Source: Branchinecta lynchi | Taxonomy: Eukaryota; Arthropoda; Branchiopoda; Anostraca; Branchinectidae | Assembly (NCBI GenBank): GCA_023053575.1 | Contig: JAKZAP010000008.1 | Coordinates: 6,342,715 to 6,406,714 of the forward strand | Direction: 5' to 3' | DNA: 64,000 nt | Shown here: positions 30,335-44,400 of the stretch, piece after piece | How positions within the stretch are numbered: the stretch's first letter is position 1 | Layout of the letters: every line of letters begins with the position of its first letter | Made by a program: the position numbers and the translations under genes | Notes under the pieces: generated by a model | Told to the model about the DNA's origin: nothing | What the model saw: only the letters and a program-made list of their open reading frames with translations | The model's database searches: none

Positions 30335-32339
30335 TCCGCTTTATATCCTGTAGATTTTAGGTTGCTCGGATCCCTTGTGATACAGTGGTAAGAGACTCTT
30401 GTTTGATTCATGTCCTCTTTAATGGTGCTTATTTTTCCAACGCGCAAAAGAGCATTCACCCACAAATGGATGAGCTATCCACCGAAACCGACCCTTAGAT
30501 GCTTGGTAGAGCCCAAAGAAAAAGGAAGTATATTACCTTAAATCGTACTTGCCAGTAACAATGGTATTGGTGTCCGTCGCCGATGATAATGACCGACAGT
30601 TGAATCTAGCGCATCTCATTCAAATCGCCATGGCTTGGCCATGAATGGCAAGTACCATAAAAAGCTATAGAATTCTTTTTTCTTTCGTATAGAATATAAT
30701 AGAAGCAGTTATAAACAAAATGAAGCAGTGTTTTTTGTATTTTCTGTTACTTGAAACCAAAAAATTAAGTGTGAAATGACTCGCAGTTCTCATAGGAAAA
30801 TTCTTACAGATTCCGAACTCAGATGTTCATTTAAAGACCAGATTTGTGTGGGGTTCAGGATAGCTCAGACGATGTGTGTGACGCTTAGATTCTCTGGAAA
30901 CGATGAAACGATAGAAGTCTCTCGAAATGATAGAAGTCTTTCAAGTAGATTATAAAAGTTGGTTTTGCGGTGAGATTTTATACTTGTTGTGAGGTCTTGT
31001 GTTTGCACAAATTTTCTAGTCGCCGCCATACTGTCTCTGGTTGAGTCATAATACTTTACCATTCATGCTTGTAGTAATGCCCGCGAATTCCTTAGTTCCT
31101 GGCAGTATTCCGGTTATTTTGCAATCTTTGTTGAGTGTGTAACCCCGGTAGAGTTAACTGTCTCTTTAACTTAAAGTACGGCAATTAGGCAAAAGACCCT
31201 TGCATCCACTTCTCCGCGCCGCACGCCTTCGTCCGTGTATTCCTTCCTAAAACTGAATGCGACTTAGTTCCGAAATGCAAAAGAGGTAGCGCTGCAGTCG
31301 AGTCAGTTATGCTCACGCAGATAATCGTAATGCGTCACTTTCGTCAGGTACCCGTCCTCTGTCGCCGACCTTCATCGAAAGTGTTCAGTCATTCAGAACA
31401 GCTCCAAGTAGTTGCAAAGCTTTCTTTCGATTTTCCGATATTTTCTCGTTGTAGTACCAAGGGATTACTCCTCACTGTGCTTTTGGCCGTCTTTTTTTGT
31501 TTGTTTTTTTACCAGGCCCTTTGTCGTTTCTGCCAAGGCCTGCGAAGAAAATGAACTGGGAACTCCGAGATGAGTTGACCAATCGGCTGACGCGAACGGG
31601 GTCAGACTCCTCTCTGCCGTAACGGTCAAATCATTATAAGTTACTGAGGACTTGGGAGAGAGGCCTGTGATCTCTTTTGGCATAACATGTTACTATTGAC
31701 GGGTCAGGAGCTGCACTTTCGAGGGGCCGAATAGAACAACAATACGGATGTGGATCCAGGGGGGAATTTTCGAGGAGGTGAGAGTCCTCCCCCCCCCCCC
31801 CCCCCCCCCCCCCCCCACACACACACATTCTATCGCTCAACCAGCGAGTTCCCGTCCGCTGCTTAAGGATGGACCGAATTTTTTTAAGATACAGAAAATA
31901 AAACTGGACACAGTACGGAAAAAGGCTGTTCCACTTTCGTCGCTTAGGGGCCGGTTAGATACAGGTCCGGTTTTGGGGAGGTTGGAACCCCGTCTTCAGT
32001 CGTGTAGCCTAGCAAATTTTCGACCCACAAGTTTTAGGATTCTAGTACCCTATACTGTAGCCTATGCAGTATGAACTCCCCACTTGTCACTAGAACCGTG
32101 ATGGGCGCTCAGGTTGATCAGAGCTTCCCCGCCGTATTCTCCGTTCGATCATTTTGTATTTTTTCCTTCAGGTACTATCCGAACCATAATTGTATTTGAC
32201 TGTATTACCAGTGATCCTGATGTTGCATTTTAGCTTTTAGTTTGGTGAACGCTTGATTGAAGAGTATTCCGTGTTTTCATGTTATTTCTGCAAATTTATG
32301 TTTCTAAATTTTTACGTGCAAGACGTTTGTTACTTGAGC
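30335..32339. other. Convergent intergenic region between RICH and ICT1
   Basis: The RICH 3' UTR begins here; no canonical AATAAA was picked out close to the stop. Contains the right direct repeat, a C28 run followed by (AC)n at 31789-31827, and no recognised gene. Confidence 0.5.
31109..31254 (+). repeat. Direct repeat flanking the terminal RICH exon, right copy
   Basis: Partner of the repeat at 29976-30121, 1.13 kb away. No integrase or reverse-transcriptase sequence lies between them; only the exon and unique DNA do. Confidence 0.75.
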
Positions 32340-32345
32340 TTTATT
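32340..32345 (-). terminator. ICT1 polyadenylation signal
   Basis: AATAAA on the minus strand (TTTATT on plus), 45 bp after the ICT1 stop codon. Confidence 0.6.
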
Positions 32346-32389
32346 GCAAAATAAAACGTAGTTAATTGAATATAAATACACTAAGAGAG

Positions 32390-32477
32390 TTAATCAAGTG
32401 ATGGTGCAGCTCGATCTTGCTTGATTTGTGATCTGCTATGTTTTTCCTTCAGCCTTTCCATGACAGCTTTTTCTTTC
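32390..32477 (-). CDS. MRPL58: ICT1 exon 5 (basic C-terminus)
   Basis: Acceptor ATATCTTCTAG; the first base completes an Arg codon. It encodes [20 protein letters not shown] and eight more residues before TAA. This basic tail contacts the mRNA channel in the family. Confidence 0.82.
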
Positions 32478-35400
32478 CTAGAAGATATAGAGACTGGTAT
32501 AGAAACGTTTCTAGATATAGAAACGCAGCGATGGATACTGCATATTTCCAATATTCTAGAATGTCTCCTCCACTTTGTATGTAACTCTAGAAATAAGACA
32601 CTCTTTCATCTGTATTTCCAACAGTTTAAGAGTTTGGTTTTGGGGGGCCGTATATCGATATACACACCCTAAATCATGTCAAGATAACGTAAAGAAATAA
32701 AGTTCCGCTTTAAATAAGCGTTAGGAACCATGACAGTTTGTGACCTCACAAAGCCACCCATAAACCGCGAAAACCATTTGATCTTTCCCGTTCCGCGGAG
32801 CTTTCAACTAGCATTCTCGGATAGCTACTTTGCTTTCCAGAGCGCGGAAATGGCGCCGAAACTCCGAACAGGGTGAAAGTGAAAAGAAGGCGATCATGCA
32901 GCATCAGGCTTGCCCAAAAACCACGGGGAGGACCACCAGCAGACTTTGGTGTTCGAATATCGAAGCCATGTTTAGCACCCTTACCAGCAAGGCGAAAGCC
33001 AACGGAAAGTGACTGACTCCAGCTTCGCTTCCTGATGGATCGCGTCGTCTGACGCGATCTACATATAAGTAGGTTTCAAAAAGCTCAATTTACCCGGATT
33101 TTACCATGGGATACGTGCTAGAGAAGTTGGACTTCCGGGTTACTAGGGGTGACGTTCTGACTATCAGAACTTAATTCCTTGCTCACGATATAGGGCTTGA
33201 AACAGGACATAGCTAAATAACGGGATGCTTAACGTCAAGTGGGCACAGAACGCAAAGATAAGCCAACGAGAAAAAGAATACTAGAGGATTTTGGAATCAG
33301 TGCCATCCTAGTTCCAATTTCCAGCGTCCTAGAAGTCTCCCAACGACTCCTGGAAGCTAGGATGGGCGGGGGATTCTTTTTCAAGCAGACCATGGGCCTA
33401 CCTATAGCTTCGGACACGTCTGGCTACGGCCAACACCCACACATAATTTTCGAAAAATGGTCGGTGGTTTTGCAAACCATGGGGCTGAAAACGAAGGTTA
33501 TCATCCAGGGATTCTTGCTATCATAGACTCCAGAGCATTCTTACCTCTTTCTCAACTTCTCAGCTGTTTCCTCGGAGACAGGGGTTGGTACGAAGGCAGC
33601 TTTCCGGACCACCTCCCGGATTTTCTCAAGGGCATCAGCAAGGTTCAGCTGCTGAGATCTTGTCAAATCTGACTTCATTATGAACTGGCCTTCTTTAGTT
33701 ACCCTGTTTGGGTGCTACAAGACAAACACAAGTTCAAGAAAACACGAATACGCATCAAGACTGTTAAGCCGTACGCATAGCATATTTATTCCGGCGAAGG
33801 CAGCTGACGGTATTTTTAAATAGACGTTTAACTAAGCTACGCACTACTACCGTTAGCCAAACTGTTTCTCCAGACCATTCACGGACCTTGGTGCAGTCTG
33901 CTTCAGTCGTTACAAGTGTCGCATCTCGTTGGCGTGCTTTTAGACAATAGACCTATGAAACACTGTGTGACAAATTAACCAATATATTCATTCACCTATG
34001 CAGCGACGTCACTGGGGGGGGGGGGGGGGGGGGGGTGCTTGTATGGTAGGTACAGCTAATTTTTCCGGAAAAAAGGCAGATTTGAAAAATTTAGCCTGCG
34101 GCGCTTAGTTTAACCTGTTCTTGGTACAGTCGTTGGAAGCTTCGCTTTTTAGCGAAATCTAAAATGAAAAGCTATATATGGGAACTATAATATATGAAAT
34201 TACAACAAAGGAATAATCTCAACTGATGCATTGCAGTTATTTTTACCCCGTTTCTATACTGTGCTGGCGGGAAATGTACGCCGTTGCCGCGGCGTTCTTT
34301 GTCGGCACATTTCTGAGTCCGTCGGCACAAACCGGACGTCCCCCCCCCCAAAGGTATAAGGATAGTGACGCCCCTGCACCTATGTACGTCACGTTCATAA
34401 ATAAGTAGCAGGGCAGACAGTCTTCCACTTTTAAAAGCGAAGGAGGTATAGCCTACTGGGAGGGCCAGGGGTCGGTCCGGTCAATCCACGTACGATATGT
34501 GAAAGATCGAGTGAACTGACTGACAAAGACTGAGTGAGGGAAAGAAAGGTTGCGAGATGAAGAAAGATTTCCAGCGTCATAGGAAACAGTTGATGGTGAT
34601 GATGATGAAATTTTATTTACGCACTTAAGCAGAGGAAAATAGTGCAGTATAGACAAAGAAAAGGAAAAAAATACACTGAGCTTTCAATAATGTAGTAAAT
34701 GCACGAGAACATAAAATAAATATTTACAAAAAAAGAAAGAAAAGGGACTAATCGGGTCTAAAAAATCTTCTTCCTAGATGGAGTGCGGAGAATTGGCCAA
34801 GGGCAGAGAAGTAAAGGTCTTGGGCAATCGAAGATAACTTTGCACAAGGGTCAGAGGGCAAAAAAATTGAAGCTATACGGAAATTCCTGTAACGTCGAGG
34901 AAGGTACAAGAGAAATTTACAATATTTGAAATAAAAAGTCCTGATACGTTTTAAATCTTTTAGCCTCAGAATACCAAAAATTTCGGAAACGTTGCAGACA
35001 GAAAGGAGAACAAAAACTATTATATAAACTACCAAGGGCTTTTCTGTTATACCTTCCTCTATTTGGAACTATTTTTCCATATCCGACACGAATGGAATCG
35101 TGAACAGCCGAAACAGCGTTATCGCAGATTTTTTTAGAGACTGTGCTATGATCATGCCAAGCCATTTTACGGTAGGTGAATTGGGGAGCTTTTCATTCTG
35201 AAAAGAAATACCGGAATCTTTCGAGCTGTTGAACTTAAGATACTGACATTTAGAAATGTTAACAGAAAGGCCAATTTGAGAAAGACTCTGACAAATCGTT
35301 TTTATGTTAGATTCTAACCCACTTTATGTTCGACTTATTAATAGAATGTCGTCTGCGTAAGCTATGTAATTAATACTTAGGTCTCCAAGGAAAAATGTTG

Positions 35401-38400
35401 GCAATCAACCTGAGAGGCATTCATACATGGCACTTTTAAAAACAAAAGGAGATAGGACTCTACCCTGTGGTACCCCCTTGCTCACGGGAATGGATTCCGA
35501 AACCACCCCTGACCATTTCGCCCGAACAATCGCGTTACGGTACCAAACCTTAAAACAGAAACATTGGAAGCATTAACACCCTGACGCAACAAAGAAAGTA
35601 GAGCCTGTGAATATACTACATTATCGAAAGCTCCAGAAATGTCGATCGCACAAATATGAACGGCAAATTTTCCAGGAGTTCCTTGAGAATTGTAGACAGG
35701 ACTCTATGAGCATGGCTGCAACTGAGTCTTTTTTGAAAACCAAACTGGAAGTCGCCGAACTGGCACTTCGACGTAATTTCTGGCACAAACTAATACTAAA
35801 TTCAAAAATTTTGCTAAAGATACAAGACACTGTAATTGGCCGGAAAGAGCTGCACTGGTTTGGATATTTTCCTTTTTTTATGGCACTTGCCCTTCGGCCA
35901 AGTGCCATATAGCGATCGCAATTTCTGTCCGTCCGTCGGTCTGTCGGTCTGTCCAGGTTTTGCTAGTTCGGGCACTTCCACATAAGCTAGGATGATAAAA
36001 CTTGGCAGGCATATCAGGGACCCCAAATGATTAAGTTGGAAATAGTCACTTCCCCGATCCGAGCACCGTGGGGGGAGTGGAGGGAGGGGGAATCCGGAAT
36101 CTTGAGGTATTTTTAACTTTTGAACGGGTGATCGGATCTCGATGAAACTTGATATTTGGAACCACCTCATGCCTCAGACGACCCACTTAAAATCCGGACC
36201 GGATCCGGTGACTTTTGGGGGGAGCTGGAGGGGGCAACCGGAAATCTTAGGAAACGCTATGAGTGGAGGGATCGAGATGAAACTTGGTGGGAAGACACCT
36301 AGCAAACACTAGATACATCATTGACATAACCGAGCCGATTCGGGCACTGTGGGGGGAGTGGAGGGAGGGGGAATCCGGAATCTTGGGGTATTTATAACTT
36401 TTGAACGGGTGATCGGATCTCGATGGAACTTGATATTTGGAAAGACCTCATGCCTCAGACGACCTACTTAAAATCCGGACCGGATCCGGTGACTTTTGGG
36501 GGGAGCTGGAGGGGGCAACCGGAAATCTTGGGAAACGCTATGAGTGGAGGGATCGAGATGAAACTTGGTGGGAAGACACCTAGCAAACACTAGATACATC
36601 ATTGACATAACCGAGCCGATTTGGGTACTGTGGGGGGAGTAGAGGGAGGGGGAATCCGGAATCTTGAGGTATTTATAACTTTTGAACGGGTGATCGGATC
36701 TCGATGGAACTTGATATTTGGAAAGACCTCATGCCTCAGACGACCTACTTAAAATCCGGACCGGATCCGGTGACTTTTGGGGGGAGCTGGAGGGGGCAAC
36801 CGGAAATCTTGGGAAACGCTATGAGTGGAGGGATCGAGATGAAACTTGGTGGGGAGACACCTAGCAAACACTAGATACATCATTGACATAACCGAGCCGA
36901 TTCGGGTACTGTGGGGGGAGTAGAGGGAGGGGGAATCCGGAATCTTGAGGTATTTATAACTTTTGAACGGGTGATCGGATCTCGATGGAACTTGATATTT
37001 GGAAAGACCTCATCCCTCAGACGACCCACTTAAAATCTGGACCTGATCCGGTGACTTTTGGGGGGAGCTGGAGGGGGCAACCGGAAATCTTGGGAAACGC
37101 TATGAGTGGAGGGATCGAGATGAAACTTGGTGGGAAGACACCTAGCAAACACTAGATACATCGTTGACATAACCGAGCCGATTCGGGCAGTGTGGGGGGA
37201 GTAGAGGGAGGGGGAATCCGGAATCTTGAGGTATTTATAACTTTTGAACGGGGGATCGGATCTCGATGGAACTTGATATTTGGAAAGACCTCATCCCTCA
37301 GACGACCCACTTAAAATCTGGACCGGATCCGGTGACTTTTGGGGGGAGCTGGAGGGGGCAACTGGAAATCTTGGGAAACGCTATGAGTAGAGGGATCGAG
37401 ATGAAACTTGGTGGGAAGACACCTAGCAAACACTAGATACATCATTGACATAACCGAGTCGATTCGGGTACTGTGGGGGGAGTAGAGGGAGGGGGAATCC
37501 GGAATCTTGAGGTATTTATAACTTTTGAAGGGGTGATCGGATCTCGATGGAACTTGATATTTGGAAAGACCTCATCCCTCAGACGACCCACTTAAAATCT
37601 GGACCGGATCCGGTGACTTTTGGGGGGAGCTGGAGGGGGCAACCGGAAATCTTTGGAAACGCTATGAGTGGAGGGATCGAGATGAAACTTGGTGGGAAGA
37701 CACCTAGCAAACACTAGATACATCATTGACATAACCGAGCCGATTCGGGCACTGTCGGGGGAGTGGAGGGAGGGGGAATCCGGAATCTTGAGGTATTTAT
37801 AACTTTTGAACGGGTGACCGGATCTCGATGAAACTTGATATTTGGAAAGACCTCATGCCTCAGACGACCCACTTAAAATCCGGACCGGATCCGGTGACTT
37901 TTGGGGGGAGCTGGAGGGGAGAACCGGAAATATTGGAAAACGCTATGAGTGGAGGGATCGAGATGAAACTTGGTGGGAAGACACCTAGCAAACACTAGAT
38001 ATATCATTGACATAACCGAGCCGTGCCTACTCGTAACAAGTGCCATATGAGCTCGTAGCTCTTGTTAAATTGACGTAATAGTTCGAGAAAGAAATCTGTC
38101 TGGAACTATAGACGTTGCCAGAATCATCTGAAATAGCAGCTGAGTGTGGAAGATGAGTTCGGGAGAGCTGAACTTGAAGTGGCTGGAGCAGAGACTGTCG
38201 CTGTCAACGGAGGTGCTTTTCAATCTGCGTATAGCTCTTATGACTCCGTCTCTGGTGACGGCGTAGACTGTTGACTGTCTCATACTGCTCGGAAGAAGTT
38301 TTGAAAGACGCTCGCAAAAAAACGTTGAAGTAGACCATCACTAGAGCTGAATACAGAACAATAGTGGTGCAACCAGTCCTTCATCTGAAGTGGCGACGGA

Positions 38401-41400
38401 AGTGGAGGAGTGGTTTTGTCAGAACGCAAAACCGATGCCCAATCCTTCTTATTAGTCGGGAAATCCAAACCCTTGACGCGCATTGACCTAAGGGCCTTTT
38501 TGAAATTTCGCTTCGTTTTTTGCTTGAGGTCAAAGACGGTCCCATGGATAGGGCTGTTGTTTCGTTAATATTAAACAGTTGGCGAGGGTCCTTAGGTAGC
38601 ACCAGACCATCATACTTATTTAATTTTATTTGTGTCTGTTTTGTATATATTTGCCATGGCCGTTTGCTCTTGTGACAGGCAAAATCTTATCTGTTCAGGA
38701 CCTCTTGGACAGGATACAGCAATCCACATTCCATGCACGACATACAGAAATAAGGATCCTAATTGTCTGATATATACATTCCTGTCTAGCAGTATAGTAG
38801 CCATACACAGACTCTAGACTAATAGTTTGCTAAAGCTTTGTTACCTGCTCCTCTATTTTCTGTTTCAGATCATCTGGAATCCATGCCGCACTTTTTAGGT
38901 GGAACCTAACGTCGACCTTGGTAGCAACTTTGTTCACATTCTGACCACCGGGACCACTTGCGCATGAATATGTGATTCTCAGATCATCTGAAAAACAAAG
39001 AGTAACACTTGAGCTGACTGTCAACCAGTAGCCTACGGTGTAGGCTATGCGCCAATCTGACTGGTATTTTTTGGCTGGAGCGTCTATTGGATCGGCAAAT
39101 GACCTCGTAATGTATTGGTTTCATGAAGATTCCAGGGGATAAGAAGAAAGATATTAGCAGAGAAAAACATCACCTTAGATACTAAGTGGTTCTGCTGGCA
39201 TTACAATCGTTCTGTGTCCCGAAGGGCTACATCTGTGCCCATTTACAGGGGCGGTTCAAAAGGCTTGGGCATGGGGGGGGGGGGGGGTGAGGACTTCAAA
39301 ATATACGACTGGCTAAAAACACAGCACCAGCAGGCTCAAGAAATATTAACGTTAGAAGTCCTAAAACGTTACGGAAAATGCCATTGTAGTAATAAAATAA
39401 TAAACAAATAAGTAGGTAACAGGAATTAGACGATGTCGTTCATATCAAATTTCGCTGGAGAGAAGATAAGTCTCGGTACCAGCTTCCGACATATCTACTC
39501 AAGACAATGTGAGCGCCGCATGCGATATTTCTTTAATCCGAGCAAAATTCAACTCCTTTACAACTTCTACCTTTTAATGTAGCTTAGACCCTAAATCTTA
39601 AGCTTAAAACCGCACATAAATGATGCACACTTCAACGAAACAGAAATAGTGTAGGGCTACGAAAGAGCCGCAGGTAAAATTTGTTAAATCGGCCTTTATT
39701 CTGTGATATTCGACTACTTCACACACGAATTCTTGCTTTTTACGTGGCTCAGATCCCAAGCAGCAGCTTTTACAGTAAGCGTGTTCCACCCTCGTAACAA
39801 TAGTTACTATTAGTTACTATTTCCGTTCCATCCTCACGAAAAGTTACTACGCTGACCGTTCCAACCTTGTCGGAATAGTAACTAATAGTTACTATTTGCT
39901 TACCATGCTCGGGAGCGTGGTAAGCGTAGTAACTACGCCTGAACTACGCATCTCTGGAACGTGATTGGTCGGATTCGCCCCTGGCGTGAGATCCTGCTGG
40001 AAAATAGAAAAGTCGTTCCAGCCTTGACGGCAAAAAGCCAGAATTCGTGACGTCATGCGTAGTAACTACGGTAAGTAGGATGGAACACGCTCAGTATGTA
40101 CCCAAGAAAAATTTAAACTTAGCGCCGCAGGCGACTTTTTTGTAATCCGACATTTTTCTGGCCTTTCTAGCATTTAAGGTGGCTGCAATCTTAGACCTAA
40201 CACCTCACCTAAATTACGGGCCATTCAACCAGATAGCGAGTAAGCGACTAAGAAAGATGGCGCAGCTAAAGTTTTGCGAAACATTTTAAAGGCTGCGTCC
40301 GTGCCCCGATAACTGGGAAACGGAGTGAGATATTTTCACGGAAGTTGGTACGTGGCAGTGCTTCCACTTTGGATTTAGACTACAAGAAAGTAGTGCAATC
40401 TTCAGGACCGTCATACAGTGCTTACGAAGCCTGTACGACGGGGCGCAGAGCCATTTAAAAAAAAAACTGTTTCTATCTCTAAAGAGATTTTTGACCAAAA
40501 CCAGATAGGATAATGTTGAAACGTCGCGCCGCAGGGGAAATTTTCGAAAATCAGCCTGTTTTCAGCGCCACAGAGTGAAAGTCACGATTTGGTAATGGCT
40601 TTTATGTCACCCTGACAAGTTCGAAACATACGACCGTCATTCTAACAAGCGCAAAACATACGGTATTTCGTAACGTAATGACTTCCAGAACTTGACTTTC
40701 GACTTTCCTTTCGAAATTCGCCTAACTGCCTCATATGGCAAGCTAAAAACTTACGACTGTCTCTAATATACGACTAGACAATCTCTTCGTGAAATACGAC
40801 AAGAAACGGGTCATTTTCAGGGGAAATTTGCGGTTGATGTCATTCTGGCAAGTTCCATACGAGATACAACTGTGATTCTGACAAACTGAGAACATAAAAC
40901 TGCGAATGTGACAAGCTTGAAACATACTACTAAAATCTCTATGGAACAAGTCTTGTGAAGGCGAAGTTCACGAGTAGCTAAATGCTTTGTCTGCCTTTAT
41001 CTGGCAAGGTCAGAACTTACGACTGTCTCTAATTTACGGCTAGAAAATCCCTTCGTAAAGTACGACAAGAAACGGGTCTTTTCAGGCGAAATTCGCGGTT
41101 GATGTCATACTGGCAAGCTCAGGCATACGACTTTCATTCTAGAAAACTCAGAACACAACTGTGAATCTGAAAACATACGAATACAAATTGCTTCATAGCT
41201 ATACGACTAAAACATGTGATTCGGGTGAAATTCAACTGTATACACACGTTTGGCCTGTGTCATTCTGAAAAGCTCAAAACATACGACTGTCAAACAGACA
41301 AGCTCGAAACGTACGACTGAGAGTAGATTCTCTGGAGCATGGGGGGGGGGTAGTCACCCCCCCCCCTCCCCCCCCCCCCTTCGAACCGCCACTGGTGCCC

Positions 41401-44400
41401 AATCACAAGACAAGACAGCACTAAGTCTCTAGGAAATAATGATGAAAAGTACTTTCTCAGGCATTGGAGTTTACAAACTCTACAAGAATTAATTTCAAAA
41501 CATTACAAGAAAATCATCCACTGTTAATCCAGGCAAACAGCAGACAAACCATCCTTAACAGAACTCTGTTACGGTATCCGTAAACTTTCAACAGTACCAA
41601 AAAATGCAAAGAACAGAAGATGATCCTTACCAATAGGAATGTATCCAGTAAAAGTTGTTCTACTAGTTGTTGGATCCTACAAAAGAATGAGTAAAATGGG
41701 TCAGAAAAGTAGTTTGTGAGGAACTGGGGCTTTTGGGCAGAAAAGACCGTAGCATGTTTCCAAATGATCTGATTTATTTAAACCCAGGCATCTGGAACAA
41801 AAGGCATAATATAGCAAAAACAAGCGGTTAACATCAAAGAATCATAAGCACAGCAAGCAGGCATATCATCACCTAACATGCATGATGTTCCATCCTCATT
41901 CTTCCCTAGTAGAAGATTAGCACTACTTATCGGCAGTGGAGACTCAACTGTTAGTACTGTTACTAACGTCCCCATGAGCCCACTAGTAGAATATGCATGT
42001 CCTGTTTGGCATTTCGCTCTTACAAAAGAAGAAAGTGATAAAATTGAACGGGTTCAGAAGAGGTCTCTACAAATCATCTACGGAGGTTCCCCACTGCCTT
42101 ACTCTTTTTATCTAAAAGAATACAAACTTGACCCCCTTTTTGTCCGTCGAGAGAAACTGTGCCTAAAATTTGGCTCAACCCTCCTCCTCCACCCCATCTA
42201 CAAGAACTTCCTCCCGCCTCCCTTTGTCCCCCTCAGATCCCGACTCCCCAGAGAGGCGGCTGCGAAAGTTCCAAAACTGACACCGGTTTACTCCAGGTCA
42301 CAGCGTTATTCTCGAAGCTTTGTGCCGAGTTTTGTTCGTACTTTTAACAATTCGTAACTTGTGCGTTTTATCCTATTCTTTTTGGTTTTTTCGTTGACAA
42401 ATCTTTCTTGTATTAACTGTTTGACTAAAAGATACCATATTTGGGCTATGCCTATGAGAGACTGTATCTTGTTTACATTAAATGATTTGATTTGATTTGA
42501 TTTGAGAAGGCGTTAGGCTCGCTTCTCCTCACTCTGCACGAAAGATATAAAAAGCACTAAGAAACTCCTCAGACACTCCCCAGAGAAGGCGCTTTGCTCA
42601 CTCCTCACGGGCATTATATACACTATATATATAACATGTATGATGTTACAAAGAATATATTTTGCTGCTCAGTCAATCAGGGTGCCAAGCTTTTGGCATA
42701 GGATAATAGACACTTGGCATACGCTATTCAAAGCTGTGAGTATACCAAACCTTTGGTGTAGTCTATCCGAAACCAGATTTGTTGCCTGTTTGTGGTGGGC
42801 TACGTTACGACAGACAGGACTTCAGACCACAGCTTTGGATGTCTAGCGTTCTCATAAACATTTCAGCTAATTCTACTTTACCCGATTACTTCTCTTATGC
42901 TATCCCTGCCTTACCCTAGGCGGGTATAATGGAGGTACAGTAGAGGTATGCTTATTTGAAAGTTACTTAAATGTGAACGGTGCAATTTTTGGCTAAATGG
43001 TAGAATGAAGATCAGGGGCGTCGCAAGTGCATTTTCGTTGGGGGGAGGGGGGGGGTGCAGAGCCAAAATTTGTACCGAATTTTTAAAAATTCTACCCCAT
43101 CTTAGAAACTAAAAATTCGAGATCGATGGAATTTTTAGAGGAGTGTTCCTTGGAACAATCCACTATTGCGAGCGCTGTAGCAGCTTTCGGTTTTCACCAT
43201 ATTTTTTGGAGCTCATAACTCGTGAACGAGTGCAAGTATCAAGTTCAAACTTGGTACACTTGTCGGTATTGGGGTCTAGTTGTGCCTTTTGCGGGTCCCG
43301 GCCCCACACCCAGCCGGTTCAGGGGCAAATGTCCCAGATTGCCTAGTGAATAATGTTCATAACTTGACCAGAACTGGACGTAGGGCGATGAAATTTCTTG
43401 GACGTGTATCCTAGGGATGGGACATTGCTTTTAAAGTTGCAACTCCCCACCCACCCCGTTCATGGGCAACTGGGCCCAGGTTGCCCAGGAGTAAAGTTTG
43501 TTACCCATGACAGAAATCAACAGGTATCAAGTTGAAACTTGGTAGGATTGTGAGCATTGCGGTCTCTTTTTACTTTTTGCGGGTCCCAAGCCCCACCCCC
43601 ACTTGGTTCCGGGGCAATTGGGCCCAGATTGCCCAATTGTTAATGTTTTTAACTTGATATTAACTGGAGATAAGGCGATGAAATTCCTTTGTGATTTTGG
43701 ATCATAGGGGTTGGGGAGAACTGAACCAGCCCCACCGTCACCGTTCATGGGCAAGTGGGACCAAATTGCCCATGAAAAAGTTTTTGACCCGTGACTAGAA
43801 TCAAACTCTAAGCTAGTATACTTGAGGGAAAAAAAAGTGTAAATACGCATTTTGATGGGTCTCAACCCCCCCTCCCCTCCCGTTCATGGTCAGCTGGGCC
43901 CAGATTTCCCATGAGTTAAGTTCGTCAATGACAGGTCTCAAGTCCAACTCTTGTATATTCGGGGAGATGTATCTATGGATGAGGCGTAGGGTTTGCTGCA
44001 ATAGCAACAATTAAGACGACACGACATACTTTGATCTTTAATGAACAGTTGGAAACTTGACTGCTTTGTCATATGATCGATGATATGCCGTTCTTAATGA
44101 ATTGTGACAAAGGGGACAATAGGCTCCTACGATTTGGTTTATTGCACTTGTTATTACCTTGCTAATGAAGAAGAGGTGTAAAGGGTGGGATGGCTGGCAG
44201 ACCATTCAGTGTTCGAACAAATTCTATTGGTGCAAGAACTTCAACATTTCTTTGGATTTATACTGGCGGTTTGTTTTCATTCAAAGCTTTTAAAGTGGGA
44301 TGATTACATGTTAGGTTATTTCAATCCTTGTTTGGTTATTGGGGATGAGAAATGTCTTGGTTTTAAAGTTGTCTGTATATTAAATGTGCTAAACATTTTA

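Larger units (their letters stand above)
34590..38610 (-). mobile_element. Non-LTR retrotransposon remnant, interrupted by HINE copy D
   Basis: Read on the minus strand: [20 protein letters not shown] and [14 protein letters not shown] (38283-38067), then after the HINE insertion [32 protein letters not shown] and [10 protein letters not shown] with the YADD catalytic motif (near 35350), then a degraded C-terminal part. The 3' end has AAATAAAATTTCATCATC near 34600. The 5' end is truncated and several frameshifts are present. Confidence 0.75.
39246..41394. mobile_element. hAT-like non-autonomous element filled with tandem arrays
   Basis: Left end CAGGGGCGGTTCAAAAGG, right end (complement) CAGTGGCGGTTCGAAGG. 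The flanking sequence GTGCCCA occurs just left (39235-39241, then four extra bases) and directly right (41395), suggesting an 8-bp duplication with later change. The interior has ~145-bp units with GCCGCAGGCGA and a second array around CTCGAAACATACGACTGTC. No transposase was seen. Confidence 0.5.

Noticed and set aside
32830..33012. Open stretch preceded by TGCTTTCCAG ([15 protein letters not shown]...)
   Set aside because: It lies inside an ICT1 intron on the opposite strand, with no known family and no partner exon.
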